A stretch of DNA of 64,000 bases from Sisyra terminalis (Eukaryota; Arthropoda; Insecta; Neuroptera; Sisyridae), in the NCBI GenBank assembly GCA_958496175.1, contig OY292279.1:4712001-4776000 (forward strand), given 5' to 3'. Below the pieces are notes generated by a model, which did not search any database, was not told where the DNA came from, and worked only from the letters and a program-made list of their open reading frames with translations. Both the position numbers and the translations under genes were made by a program. Shown here piece by piece: positions 11,586 through 23,119 of this stretch (positions are counted from its first letter, which is position 1; the number at the start of each line of letters is the position of its first letter).

Positions 11586-12677
11586 GGTAAAGCAATCCAG
11601 TAAATATAATAAAATCTGAAGAGTTTTGGGTGTCAAATTGAGATTGAGAATCCCACGTCTAAAGATGTTTTCCAAGGAGTTTACGAACTCCTGGATTACC
11701 AATTCCTGTTTCAATTTCTCCTGAATCCTTAATGGTATCATTCAATATCAATTATCAACTAATTCATTACAGTTTTGATGTTCAAAATTCGTAACTATTA
11801 TAAATTTGGTCATCTTTCTATTCATTGATTGCTCTACTTTATTAAGGATTCCCTTGTATATCTTTGGGTATTTCGGCAGGTAATTAATTATCGAATAGAA
11901 ATCGAAAATCCAAAAGAATAAATTGGAAATGTCCTTTGTGTATTACGTTTTTCTTCGTCAGGATTTCTATCAAATTAGCCTCATTTTATTAAATCCATTG
12001 TTGTAATCCAAAAACCATGCCTATACTGATGGGCTGTTTAAAACATTTAGGCATTGTTGGACAAATACAAGTGCATCTCTGATGCCAAACTGCATATTTG
12101 GTTTTGAATGATTTTAAGAAATATTTTTAAAGTATGCAGCATCAATTTTATTAATTTAAAGTCTTAAAAACTAACCAGTCGATTGGTATTACTTTAGTTA
12201 AGTAAGTTGCATTAAATTGCGTCCGGTAACCTTCAATAACGATAAGTTTATCGTAATGCAACTTATCAATGCACACGTGCATTTTTCACGGAAAAATCCT
12301 GGCATTGCATTGATTGAGATTCATTTATACGTAGCTCATAAATTTGTGTAAATAACAATTAAATGCATCGAATTGCAGATTTAAAGTTTGACCACATTTT
12401 CTTGATCTCAAAACTAAATCAAATCATTTCCAGCGATTTCTTGTAATTGACCATTTTTTTGCCCGATAAAATTGGGTATTTCCCCAAAAATAAATCCCCT
12501 GTAGATCTATAAAAAAATATGCTAAAATGCCATAGATAATATTACTTAAAAAAATTCCCATTAACTTCCAATGCGCCCACGTTAATGAAAACAAATTTAA
12601 TTATTTTCTCAGCACTAATGGTTCCAATAAAACAAATTCTAGAAAATATGAACTGGAAATTGTGGCCTCCAAGGTTC

Positions 12678-12718
<41 letters not shown>

Positions 12719-13250
12719 CGATGACAGTAATTCTCTCCACTATGACTACCTCTGCTGGTCCAGTGGCTAAGAGTTGTGATGATGCATATGCGGAAATAAA
12801 TCTTCGAAATTTTCATACTTGAACCGAAACGTTTCTTCGAATTGTTGGGCCGAAGCCTTGCCGGGATTCGAGTGGAAAATTGTTCAATTTTTCAATTCGG
12901 CTTCAATCCAACAATTGGACAATCAATCATAATTGGAAATTGTTCATTATGGCCTTGTCATTAAACACCAAATGAAATTCTTCCTAATAGTTTCGTAGCT
13001 ATATTGAAACCACATTTAAAAGATCTATACGATTGATCAACAAATAGATCAGTTTCTAATAATCAATATTACAATTGTCAGTAATTAATTCATTAATCAA
13101 ATGCTCTTAAAATCGTATGCGATCGTAGATCTTTCGATCAAAAAAAACCTTGACTTAAAGATCATGAACATTTTTTTTTATATATCTAGTTCATTTTTTT
13201 TTTGAATTACGTGAAAAATATTTTAATTTTGAAGAATAAGATCTCTACTG
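11586..13250. other. Unique stretch with a microsatellite and small inverted repeats
   Basis: No gene recognised. A nested inverted repeat at 12204-12264 has outer arms AAGTTGCATTA and TAATGCAACTT and an inner perfect palindrome ACGATAAGTTTATCGT at 12239-12254. Imperfect inverted arms (AATTGTTGG...GAAGCC) lie near 12840 and 12917. The microsatellite is listed separately. Confidence 0.5.
12678..12717. repeat. TAA trinucleotide microsatellite
   Basis: About 13 uninterrupted TAA units are seen. The isoleucine run of a minus-strand frame across it is an artefact of this repeat. Confidence 0.97.
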
Positions 13251-13257
13251 TATGACT

Positions 13258-13482
13258 CGTTTATATTGAAAGTGGCGTAAGTCCATTTCAAGGACGGTCT
13301 TCTTGTAACTAGAACAAAGTATGTTAATTATTTAACTGCTAAGTTTTCAGAAATTACTGATTTTAATAAAAACACCAATTATTCCCTCCTCCTCCTTAGT
13401 ATTTTATGTTCCTATGGTTAAAAATGAGAACACTATAGGGATTGTTCTTGAAATGGACTTAACTCACTTTCAAAATAAACGG
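13258..13482. repeat. Inverted repeat element with 35-bp arms
   Basis: The left arm 13258-13292 (CGTTTATATTGAAAGTGG then GTAAGTCCATTTCAAG) is matched inverted by 13447-13482, with about three mismatches in the inner 24 bp. The spacer is about 155 bp and non-coding. It looks like a small MITE; no certain target-site duplication was found. Confidence 0.6.
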
Positions 13483-13603
13483 TTCACATAATACTGACAT
13501 AAATTTTGGTTAAAATTGTGAGAAAGTGAAATAAAAAAGTTTGATTTTCTGATGAATATATCTCAAATGTTTTTTTTCTGGGTCCCTCCCTGGATTTGTA
13601 TAC

Positions 13604-13720
13604 TTGTTAGAGGGATGTATTTATATTCATTGGAAAGAAAAAAATTATAAATTACAATTTTTAATTGCAACAATGGTGATTGATTTATTCAATTGTGAGA
13701 TAAATCCCGTCAAAGTTAGG
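13604..13720 (+). repeat. Fragment of the leader of mariner family B
   Basis: CATTGGAAAGAAA...AATTGCAACAATGGTGATTG then ATTTATTCAA and CCCGTCAAAG is shared with 22350-22530 (minus), 40449-40560 and 40796-40890. In those places it lies just upstream of a mariner N-terminal fragment. Here the mariner part is absent. The 69-codon frame over it keeps a TMVIDLFN motif like the other copies, but nothing shows that it is translated. Confidence 0.55.
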
Positions 13721-13959
13721 GATGACCGTAAAAATATCTTTGAAAAACACAAATCTTTGTCTGTTTTTGAACTTTTTTGGACTTCTTTTCTTCTAACTCT
13801 TTTTTTTTTTTGAATAACAGTTGAAACAAATGACAACCATTAGTTAATACTGACAAATATCTCATCATTTACTTGTTACTAAATTAATTTATTTAATATT
13901 TCTTAATAATTTAAACTCAGTTATAAATTCATTAAAGTAGTTGGCTTCGTTAATATTTT

Positions 13960-15930
13960 AGATATAGCAGAAGTTACCCGATTGGACACATGCGCAGTTG
14001 TTATTTTTTTTTTGTTTAATTTGTCATCCCTTTAAGAATTTTTTTTTCCCTCTCAATGTTGCACCTTAAAACGTATAACTTTCAAAAACAAGAGTATAAA
14101 GGCAAATAATTTGTTAACCTTTTTAGTCATTCTATCATAAAAGTTTGACTATCACTGGTGTAAATGAAAATAATTTTCAATAGATGACAGAAAAGTTGAA
14201 AGAAAAGTAGAGTTTTTCGATCATAAAACTTTTGATATAAAAATGATTTTTTTACAGAAGTGATTTTTAAGTAAATCTATTACAGATTTAACACCTCCCC
14301 TTGTTGTGGTCATAAATTTTTCTTACCACTCTTAAAAATGGGCTTTTATTTCATAAATTTTGAAGAAACTTTAAGTTTTGCTAACTTAATTTCTTCTGAA
14401 AAAAGAAACAATAAAACCATTTTTTTCGTTAGTGGTTTTGATCTCTAAACTGGAGCACATAGGGTGAACTTATAAAATTTTGACTATCACTGGTGTAAAT
14501 GAAAATAATTTTCCATAGAAGACAGCAAAGTTAAAAGAAAAGAAGATTTTTTAGATCATAAGACTTTTGATATAAAAAATGATTTTTTAAATTGATTTTT
14601 TAGTAAATCTACTACAGATTTAACCCCTCCCCCTTGTTGTGGTCATAAATTTTTCTTACCACTCTTGGGCTTTTATTTCATAAATTTTGAAGAAATTTTA
14701 AGTTTTGCCAACTTAATTTCTTCTGAAAAAAGAAACAAGAAAATTTTTTTTTCGTTAGTGGTTTTGATCTCTAAACTGGAGCACATAGGGTGAAATTATA
14801 AAAGTTTGACTATCACTGGTGTAAATGAAAACAATTTTTAATATTAGATAATGTTTAGAAAGAAATGTAAAAAGAAAAGTAGATTTTTTCGAGCATAAAA
14901 CTTTTGATATTTAAAAAGATATTTTCAAAGTGATTTTTTCGTAAATCTACTACAGATTTAATCCCTCCCCCTTGTTGGAGAAATGAAATTTTTTTACCAC
15001 CCATAAAAATGAGCTTTTATTTCATAAATTTTGAAGAAATTTTAAGTATTTGTTCTGATTTGTAATAATTTCTTCTGAAAAAAGAAACAAGAAAATTTTT
15101 TGTTTCGTTAGTGGTTTTGATCCCTAAACTGGAGCAGATAGGGTGACATAATTTGTTAATTCTTTTAGTTATTTTATTATAAAATTTTGACAATCACTGG
15201 TGTAAATGGAAATAGTTTATAATATTATATAATGTAAAAAAAGGGATGTACCATAAAAAGAAAAGTAAAACTTTTCGACCATAAAACTTCCGATTTTAAA
15301 GTAGATATTATGTTAAAGCGATAATACTTTAGATATAGCAGAAGTTACCCGATTGGATACATCCGCAGTTGTTATTTTTTTAGTTTAATTCAGTTTTCCT
15401 TTATATAATTTATTTTTCCCTCTCAATGTTACACCTAACGACGTATAACTTTCAAAACCAAGAGTATAGAGTGAAATTTTTAACCTTTTTAGTTATTCTA
15501 TTATTAAAGTTGACTATCTCTGGTGTAAATGAAAATAATTTTCAATAGAAGGCAGAAAAGTTAAAAGAAAAGTAGAGTTTTTCAATCATAAAACTTTCGA
15601 TTTTAAAATAGATATTCTTTTAAAGCGATAATAATTTAGATATAGCACAAGTTACCCGATTGGACAGTTGCTATTTGCTCAGTTTAATTCGTTTAACAAA
15701 AGTTTTAACCCCTTCCCCCTGTTGGGGAAATTAATTTTCCTTACCACCCTTAAAAATGGGTTTTTATTTCATAAATTTTGAAGAAATTTTAAGTTTTGCT
15801 AACTTAATTTCTTCTGAAAAAAGAAACAAGAAAAAATTTTTTTTTCCGTTAGTGGTTTTGATCCCTGAATTGAAGCACAATGCGGTGAAGGATCAAGTAG
15901 AGACGAAGAAGCGAAGCTTTTTGATTAATT
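13960..15930. repeat. Satellite array, about five to six units of 323-381 bp
   Basis: Units are marked by GACTATCACTGGTGTAAATG at 14147, 14482, 14808, 15189 and 15512. Each carries CTACAGATTTAA, CCTCCCCCTTGTTG, TTTTATTTCATAAATTTTGA, a TCTTCTGAAAAAAGAAACAA block and GTTAGTGGTTTTGATC. A second block, TAGATATAGCAGAAGTTACC, appears at 13961, 15329 and 15634, so some units are longer composites with internal deletions elsewhere. No similarity to a transposase was recognised in either strand. Confidence 0.8.
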
Positions 15931-16161
15931 CGTAAAACAAAAAGACCAAATTTGAACATTTAATTCATAAAATTACCGTTAGAATTACAGCGTTGTTTTT
16001 CTTTCAACCAATATGGGTGGTATAGTAATTAATTATATTGGTGAGAAAAAGCGGAATTGAAAAGAAAATGACCTTAGAAAAATGTTTTTTTTTTCTTCAA
16101 TTAATTAATCCAAAGATGTTTCACCATATGATTCATCCATACGTAATGTTCAATATCCAAA
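15931..16161. other. A+T-rich sequence without a recognisable feature
   Basis: The right edge of the satellite fades here. Nothing else was recognised. Confidence 0.4.
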
Positions 16162-16383
16162 TTAAATTACTAAAATTGTCTTATTAATAAAAACACAGGT
16201 GTATGAATATTTGATTGAAATTCTCCAATGCTTAGCTTTTCCCGTCCCCCAATCAATTCGGTCGAGGCTACGTTTTGGAAAACTAACAAGGTTTCCACCA
16301 ATTATTGTTGGTTCAATAAACCCATTGTTACCAATAATTTGAAGAATTTCGAGGGAAATGTACGGAAAAACGGCCGAGAAAAC
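16162..16383 (-). CDS. Open frame, possible downstream exon of the minus-strand gene
   Basis: A 73-codon open frame ends in TAA at 16162. Its peptide has plausible composition (VFSAVFPYISLEILQIIG near the start, FPKRSLDRIDWGTG in the middle). If the weak acceptor ATGAG near 16383 is used, the phase fits the upstream exon ending at 16743. That acceptor has a poor pyrimidine tract. An excellent donor, AAACAG|GTGAGT near 16466 on the same strand, shows splice-like signals in this interval, but no frame links it to the first exon. No family was recognised. Confidence 0.15.
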   Translation of the reverse strand, partial: VFSAVFPYISLEILQIIGNNGFIEPTIIGGNLVSFPKRSLDRIDWGTGKAKHWRISIKYSYTCVFINKTILVI

Positions 16384-16742
16384 TCATTTGGTGGAATTGT
16401 AATATTATTGTTTAGTTTGTCTTTTTGAAAATTGTTTCACGAGTTTATCACTCACCTGTTTGATTAACGAGGCCAAATGAGTTTAATTGTCTTTTAAGAC
16501 GTTGTAATAGATAACAATATTTATAGTGCGCCTATGATTTATTTGTTGTATTGTTATAAACGGAAAAATTGATTTGGATTTATTTCAGGTGGAATTGTTC
16601 ATTGTTACACTGCAATGGTTTCGTGTGGTGTAAAAGTATTGAGGATAAATTATGATTTATTTTTTTTTTAAATTATCAACCTTGAATTCTTTAAAAATAA
16701 ATTTTTGATAAGAAATTTTTTTTTTTGGGTCATAAAGCTCAC

Positions 16743-16824
16743 CTGGATGATTCGAGTCGTTGACGAGGGCAACTTTATATTCAACAAAATCGGATTTATC
16801 ACAACCGTCACAAATCACAGCCAT
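16743..16824 (-). CDS. Candidate first coding exon of a minus-strand gene
   Basis: The frame starts with ATG at 16824 and an in-frame TAA lies just upstream, so this is the first possible start. It encodes 27 residues, MAVICDGCDKSDF at the N-terminus, and ends with CCAG|GTGAGC, an almost perfect donor; one base of the next codon is left over (phase 1). The C-x2-C at residues 5-8 is the sort of pair that begins a zinc-binding domain, but too little is visible to name one. The exon sits in a higher-GC, repeat-free island, back-to-back with the plus-strand exon at 17308, so a shared promoter is likely. Confidence 0.4.
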
Positions 16825-17152
16825 TATGAATCGTAGGTGTTATCCTTTTGAAATTTGGCAAAAATTTTACAACAAACTCAACAATAATATCGTGTTATCA
16901 CTTTGGCAAACAAGTGGTCATATTTCGGAGGCGGTTTTCTTCATTTTGACGATTTTTCGGAATACGAAACGATGGTTTTTCGTTGCAAAACATGTGACTC
17001 AATTTTGTGTAAACAATTTGCAATAAAACAGTCAACACTTATAAATAATAGTAAACAGTTTGTTAACATTATGCTCGGCGCGCTATTTGTACAGGGATCT
17101 TCATCGACCGTGGCGCTATTGTTGAATATTTCACCAAATTCACTGAAATTTT

Positions 17153-17158
17153 CACGTG
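17153..17158. promoter_or_regulatory. CACGTG E-box
   Basis: Palindromic CACGTG with flanks TT and ACC, compatible with basic helix-loop-helix-zipper binding. A second copy lies 44 bp downstream. Confidence 0.4.
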
Positions 17159-17224
17159 ACCACCCAAAGCTTCTTTCTTCACACCTAGCAAACTTCCACG
17201 TGAACACAATGTTGCATTGTTGGC

Positions 17225-17232
17225 GCGGGAAA
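17225..17232. promoter_or_regulatory. E2F-type site GCGGGAAA
   Basis: Exact match to the GCGSSAAA form of the E2F consensus, inside TTGGCGCGGGAAA. It lies 76 bp upstream of the plus-strand ATG. Confidence 0.4.
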
Positions 17233-17307
17233 TTCAAAAAAAAAAAAAAGCACACCACCCGAATATAATTACAGCGACATCTAATTATTGCCAGCGAACA
17301 ATTGAGT

Positions 17308-17435
17308 ATGAACGGAACGGGCCAAAGGAGAATGAGCAGAAGTGATACCGGCTTCGTACTTTACAATGGCTATATGAAGTCCGTCACCGTCAGGTGTATT
17401 GTAATACCGAGAGAATCGAGGACTCTTTATTTCAG
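17308..17435 (+). CDS. Candidate first coding exon of a plus-strand gene
   Basis: The frame begins with ATG at 17308 and encodes 42 residues (MNGTGQRRMSRSDTGFVLYN, then a valine-rich stretch with one cysteine, ending RESRTLYF). It ends with TTCAG|GTGAGA, a strong donor, leaving two bases of the next codon. The interval is repeat-free and higher in G+C than its surroundings. Arrangement opposite the 16743-16824 exon suggests a divergent gene pair. No family was recognised, and the next exon was not found; a splice-like CTCTCGTAG...TACG|GTGAGT pair near 17551-17573 is a possible 20 bp microexon but cannot be supported. Confidence 0.4.
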
Positions 17436-17869
17436 GTGAGATAGATCATGGACAGACGCAAGCCGGCGAGGCAAGACGCAATAATCGATTTATAAAATAA
17501 CATACAAATATAAATACTCGACAATATGAGGAAAAAAAAATGTAATCTCTCGTAGGTATGTGTTTATTATTTACGGTGAGTATATGCGTTGAAGTACGGA
17601 CGTGTGACGATTCGATAATCGGATCAAATTCGGGCTTAAATCAATGCCCCTTTTTCCTGGTCAATATATATATAGCTATAACTATTGGAAATTTGTCACG
17701 CATCAATAAATATTTCCCATTAAAATTTTTCAAATTTCAACCACTTCTCATCTGTACAAATACAAAGCTGTACCATCAATTCCCCAAGATTTCTTACTCG
17801 AATTAATACGTAAAATTATTGGTAAACATGCAATTATTTATCTCATTTAGAAGTAAATAAATCAAAAAA
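17436..17869. other. Possible intron, no other feature
   Basis: A 82-codon frame at 17558-17806 (+) overlaps this stretch but begins inside a splice-like signal and resembles nothing known. Confidence 0.3.
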
Positions 17870-20520
17870 GACGAAACCCCAAAAAAAATTTTTTTTCCTC
17901 GCAAATGGCTGAACCGATTTGAATGAAATTTCGACAAAAAATAGAAGCATATAAGGACTATACCCAAAAAAATAAACACTTCTTAATCTTGATTTTAACT
18001 GCCTCAAAATATTTTTTTTAATTGCCAACAATTTAGATGTTGATTTTTTGAAAATCACTTTTCTCTGATCCAGATGGTTAAGTATGCCAGGTCGGAAAAA
18101 CGAGCTTGTATGTAGGAAAAACAAAAAAATTTCAATAAAGTTCCTGAAACTTCTTCGAGATCATTAAAGTCATCATACTTCTGCAGGTATCCAATAATGA
18201 AGCACAATTTCGATTGTAATTTTCGCTACATTTAAAATTACTAACACCAAATAAAAATTTTTTCCTCAAAAATGGATGAACCGATTTGAATTAAATTTCG
18301 ACACATTGTAAAAAAATATAAGGACTATATCCAAAAAAATCAATACTCCTTAATCTTGATTATAATTGCCTCAAAAACCCTTTTCTTATTGTCAAATGTC
18401 GGATTTTTTTAAATCACTTTTCTCTGATCCAGATGGTTAAGTATGAGCAAAACAATTGACAATCGCATAATGCCAGGTTCAAACTATAAGAAGGAAAAAC
18501 GAAAATTTTTCAATAAAGTTCCTGAAACTTCTTCGAGATTATTAAAGTCATCATACTTCTGCAGGTATCCAATAATGGAGCACAATTTCTATTTTGATTT
18601 TCGCTACATTTAAAATTACTAACACCAAATAAAAATTTTTTCCTCAAAAATGACTGAACCGATTTGAATGAAATTTCGACACATTATAGAATCATATGAG
18701 GACTATATCCATAAAAATCAACACGTCTTAATCTTGATTTTAACTGCCTCAAATATCTTTTTTAATTGCCAAAAATTTAGATGTTGATTTTCTTAAAATC
18801 ACTTTTCTCTGATCCAGATGGTTAAGTATGCCAGGTTCAAGCTTGTAGGTAGGAAAAACGAAAAAAAAATTCAATAAAGTTTATGAAACATCTTCTAGAT
18901 CATTAAAGTCATTCAACTTTCGGTAGATATCCGGTAATGGAGCACAATTTCGATTGTAATTTTCGCTACATTTAAAATTACTAACACCAAATAACAATTT
19001 TTTCCTCAAAAATGGCTAAACCGATTTAAATGAAATTTTGACACATTGTAGAAGAATATAAGGAGTATATCCAAAAAAATCAATACTCCTTAATCTTGAT
19101 TATAACTGTCCGAAAATCCCTTTTTTTACCGTCAAAAATTTATATTTCGTATTTTTTAAAATCACTTTTCTCTGATCTAGATAGTTAAGTATGAGCAAAA
19201 CAATTGACTGTCGTATAATGCTAGGTTCAAGCTTGTTAGTAGGAAAAACGAAAATTGTTCAATCAAGTTCCTTAAACTTCTTCTAGATCATTGAAATCAT
19301 TGTACTTCTGCAGGTATCCGGTAAAGGAGCACAATTTCGATTGTAATTTTCGCTACACTTAAAATTACAAACATTAAATAAATAAAAAATCCGCAAAAAT
19401 GGCTGAACCGATTTGAACGAAATTTCGACTCATTACAGAAGCATATAAGGACTATATCCAAAAAAATCAATACCTCTTAATCTTGATTTTAACTGCCTCA
19501 AAATATCTTTTTTAATTGCCAAAAATTTAGATGTCGATTTTTTGAAAATCACTTTTCTCTGATCCAGATGGTTAAGTATGCCAGGTTCAAGCTTGTAGGT
19601 AGAAAAAACGAAAAATTTTCTATTACGTTCCTGAAATATTTTCTAGATCATTAAAGTCATTCAACTTTCGGCAGGTATCCGGTAATGGAGCACAATTTCG
19701 ATTGTAATTTTCGCTACATTTAAAATTACTAACACCAAATAAAAAAATTTTCCTCGCAAATGGCTGAACCGATTTGAATGAAATTTCGACAAAAAATAGA
19801 AGCATATAAGGACTATACCCAAAAAAATCAATACTCCTTAATCTTGATTATAAATGCCTCAAAATTCCTTTTCTTATTGTCAAAAAAAATTTTAACATCA
19901 CTTTTCTCTGATCCAGATGGTTAAGTATGAGCAAAACAATTGACAATCGCATAACGCCAGGTTCAAGCTATAAGTAGGAAAAACGAAAAAATTTTTAATC
20001 AAATTTCTGAAATTCCTGTCCGCGGTCCCATTTGAAAAAGTTTGTTTTTTGTTTTTTAATTTAATGAAGAAATACTAAAATATAATATTGTCCGAAAATT
20101 GCACCTTTATTTCACTCAGGGGTCCTTGGCATTATGCCTGATTTCCTTGGGGGTCCGCGGCTATAAAAAGTTAAGAACCGCTGTTCTAGATCATTAAAAT
20201 CATTATACCTCTGCAGGTATCCGGTAATGGAGTACAATTTTGATTGTAAGTTATGCTACATTTAAAATTACTAACAGTAAATAAAAAAAATTTCCTCAAA
20301 AATGGCTGAACCGATTTGAATGAAATTTCAACACATTATAGAAGCATATAAGGACTATATCCAAAAAAATCAAATACTTCTTAATCTTGATTATAAATGC
20401 CTCAAAATCTCTTTTCTTATTGTCAAAAAATTAGATGTCAAATTTTTTAAAATCACTTTTCTCTGATCCAGATAGTCAAGTATGAGCAAAACAATTGGCA
20501 GTCGCATAATGTCAGGTTCA
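17870..20520. repeat. Satellite with alternating short and long monomers (dimeric higher-order repeat)
   Basis: Seven monomers are marked by ATGGCTGAACCGATTTGAAT-like starts at 17905, 18272, 18650, 19012, 19399, 19760 and 20302. Spacings are 367, 378, 362, 387, 361 and 542 bp; the last includes a hAT insertion. Short monomers have GTTAAGTATGCCAGG. Long ones insert GAGCAAAACAATTGAC and CGCATAATG at that point. The order is short, long, short, long, short, long, long. The core (ACAATTGACAATCG, CTTCTTCGAGATCATTAAAG, GGAGCACAATTTC) is shared with dispersed repeat X, so the satellite probably arose from X. Open frames across it are incidental. Confidence 0.85.
20019..20183. mobile_element. 5'-truncated Buster-like hAT MITE inside the satellite
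   Basis: TCCGCGGTCCCATTTGAAAA through GGGGGTCCGCGGCT and AAGAACCGCTG matches the complete element at 55300-55509. The right terminal inverted repeat is intact (ends CCGCTG at 20183). About 60 bp of the left end is missing. It interrupts a monomer of the alternating satellite between AAATTC and TTCTAGATCATT, so it arrived after the array formed. Confidence 0.8.
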
Positions 20521-21060
20521 AGCTTGTTGTTTTACGTTTGGTATCAAAACTAAATGTGTAAGAACAATCAATGGGAATAATTTAAAATGCATTTTCTTAA
20601 AAACAACGCTTAAGCTTATTGCACTTAACACTAAGACACCAAATTTTTGCAAGAATCGAATGAAATCGTTCTTTTCAAGATCAAGAGTGTTGGGCATGAG
20701 CAAAACAAGTGACAATCGGTTGGTGCCAAATCCAAACTATACGCTGGGTTTTGGAAATTTATTAACCAAATTCCTGGAACTTCTTCTGGGTCGTTAAAAT
20801 TATATGGCACCTGAAGTTATCCAGGTGGAGAACAATTCCTTTTCGGCCGATTGGAATTCAGAGATTGTCCAATTTTGGGTATAAAGAGGTCATAAATTAT
20901 TTTTTTACTAATGGACAGCAACTTTTGGTACACTATATTCTTTAAGATCCATCATAAAGAGTGGAAAATCTTAAAAATTGTTTATCCACGTTTGACCATC
21001 TTTTAAACTATTTTTTTTCAGTTTTCAACAGTTGATATTATTAGGTAGTTTTACTATTGG
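20521..21060 (+). repeat. Dispersed repeat X, copy 2
   Basis: Carries TCAAGAGTGTTGGGCATGAG, CAAGTGACAATCGGTTGGTG, CTTCTTCTGGGTCGTTAAA and GGGTATAAAGAGGTC in the order of the other X copies. It follows directly on the last satellite monomer, with which it shares its core. Confidence 0.7.
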
Positions 21061-21179
21061 TATCAATTCCAAACTTTAAGTAAGATGAATGAAAAATTTT
21101 CAACCAAATTCCTGTAACTTCTCCTGAGCCATTAAAGTCATATTAAGTCCTCAGTTTTTAACATTCGATAAATTCTGAA

Positions 21180-21960
21180 CCTTTTCGTTGCATTTAAAAT
21201 TACTAACGTTCTACGTTTGGTATCGAAACCAAAAGTATACCAAATCAAGTGAAATAATTTGTCTACAAAATAAAAACCAAATGACTAAAATATGCTCAAT
21301 CGTTTTCAATAAATCGAGGCTTAAACAATATACAAATCGACTTATGCAATATCAACAATATACAATTAGACTTATTTATACCTAAAGAAATACGATGGAA
21401 ACATCTATTGCCAAAAATTTAAATTAATTTCCATTTGTACATATTGGCGTGTAAAATGTAATTGTTTGTTTAATTTTCCCAAAAACAACTTTTCCTTATT
21501 GGGAAATAACTTAGGCCCCCCCTATTTTAATAAGCATCTTTGGAAATCATTTTTCCAACGATCAAGAGTGTTTAACATGGTCAAAACAAATGACAATCGA
21601 TTGGTGCCATGTTGAAACTATAAGTTGGATAGATGAAAATTGCTTAATCAATTTCCTGGAACTTCTTCTGGATCATTAAAGTCATAAAACACCCAAAACT
21701 ATCCTGGTGGAACACAATTTATTTTTTAATCGCTCAATTTTGGCCTCAACTACCAATTGGTATTCATAACTGGTCCAATTTTGGGCATAAAAAGGTCTTA
21801 ATTTATTTTCTGACTATTGAACAGTAATTTTAGGATCGTAATATCCGTTTGTTTACATCATAAACAGGAGATAATCATCTAAACCGTTTATCCATATTTG
21901 ACCACTTTTCGGATTCAACAATTAAAATTTTTGATCGATATTGAAATAGAGAAGCTATTT
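21180..21960 (+). repeat. Dispersed repeat X, copy 3, with upstream half
   Basis: The upstream part (TTACTAACGTTCTACGTTTG, a TCGAGGCTTAAAC block, CCTAAAGAAATACGATGG) is found inverted at 42100-42310 and 42610-42800. The downstream part has CAACGATCAAGAGTGTTTAA, ATGACAATCGATTGGTGCC and GGGCATAAAAAGGTC. The full X unit is therefore at least about 525 bp. Confidence 0.7.
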
Positions 21961-22540
21961 ATCATTGATTTTAACCAATTTCTTAGAAAAAGTTGTATTT
22001 CAATAAGTTTGGCAAAGATTTCGTTGATAGAAATATGGTGCAACAATTGTTTGCATCAAATCTTGCACTTTCCAGATAGCAATTGTTTTCTTGACATACA
22101 CTTGATGTAATTGACTTTAATTGCTCTAAAATCAATTTTAATTGTTCAGCCATACTACAACTGCATTTACCCCTCCCCATATTGATTTTTTCTTGCCTTA
22201 CTTCAATTTTTTCAACAATAGTTCTTCCAAATCGGAATGCTTCTTTAACACTGCAATTTTCCAAATTAAGAGGAGACAAAAGTAACATTTTGGGCAAACA
22301 GGTGGTTGCAGTATTCAAACCGGAGTCGCCATTTATAATTTTAGTCATTAGACTTTCATTTTTCACCTTTGGTGATGAAGAAAAATTGGAAAATATTTCA
22401 AGTTTTTATCTTTGGAAATTGCCATCTTTGACGGGTTTTTTTCTCGCAACTGAATAAATCAATCACCATTGTTGCAGTAGAAAATTTTAGAGTACAATTT
22501 AGGTTTTTCTATAGAATGTAAGTATAATGCTTTGAAAGGG
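21961..22540 (-). pseudogene. Mariner family B N-terminal remnant
   Basis: On the minus strand the frame INGDSGLNTATTC, then LENCSVKEAFRFGRTIVE, matches the mariner N-terminal helix-turn-helix end and the SVKDAPRSGRPIVE linker. It continues into RQEKINMG and a diverged region including EQLKLI. Upstream (22350-22530) is the leader block with CAATGGTGATTGATTTATTC. The longest open piece is 127 codons at 21983-22366. Catalytic domain is absent. It abuts X copy 3, the same arrangement as at 9.5-11.6 kb and, mirrored, at 40.4-43 kb. Confidence 0.65.
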
Positions 22541-23119
22541 AAATTAAACCAGGGGTGGACTCGAAAAAAATAGCTTTGAAGAATTTTCTAATCTTCTGAA
22601 TTTGGTTATAATTCGGGCTTAAAAAATTGGAAAAAAATTCAAAATTTTCTCTATGGTTAGCCATAAAAGAAGCCCATACATAATTTTGAACTAATTTCTT
22701 ATGGTCAATAATATATTGCCAACATAGTGGTGTACCACTCAAGCGAATTTTAGGTCTGATTTTCTATTATACCAAAACAAAACAAAATTTTTGTTGATCT
22801 AAGAAAATATTCACCCTTCTTTTAAAGGGGATAAATAAGAGATTGATTTTTCCATCTGATTTTCATGAAATCTTATGTGTTATCTTTCATATAAATTTAG
22901 GGGATGAATTTAAAAGCTTTGCTTACAATTTTTGTGGGATAAAATTTATAAAACTTTGAACTTAAGTTTTTTTGTCCCCAAAGAAATAATGGACTACGAA
23001 AAGCTTTAACTTTTAATAACTATGTTGTTCTTCTGGCTTAAGGAAGAAGCTGAATTAAAGATTAAAGTTGAATTTTCCAGCGCTTTAACTTCGGATTACT
23101 ACTCTTAAGTTTAAGTCCT
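22541..23119. other. No gene recognised
   Basis: A 77-codon minus-strand frame at 22509-22742 overlaps the left part and has no recognised similarity. The rest is A+T-rich and featureless. Confidence 0.4.

Larger units (their letters stand above)
16825..17307. promoter_or_regulatory. Candidate bidirectional promoter with E-boxes and an E2F-type site
   Basis: This 483 bp spacer between two diverging candidate first exons has many more CpG and G+C bases than the surroundings. Two CACGTG E-boxes lie at 17153-17158 (context TTCACGTGACC, close to the CLEAR element bound by MITF/TFE factors) and 17197-17202. GCGGGAAA at 17225-17232, in the context TTGGCGCGGGAAA, fits the E2F consensus. Open frames of 88-121 codons cross the spacer on both strands (16760-17026, 16903-17268, 16941-17258); their lysine or phenylalanine runs are read from the A tract at 17237, and I take them as incidental. 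Confidence 0.4.

Noticed and set aside
16903..17268. ORFs of up to 121 codons on both strands between the divergent exon candidates
   Set aside because: They cross the CpG-rich spacer, end in homopolymer-derived runs, overlap each other on opposite strands and resemble nothing. A promoter is a better explanation.
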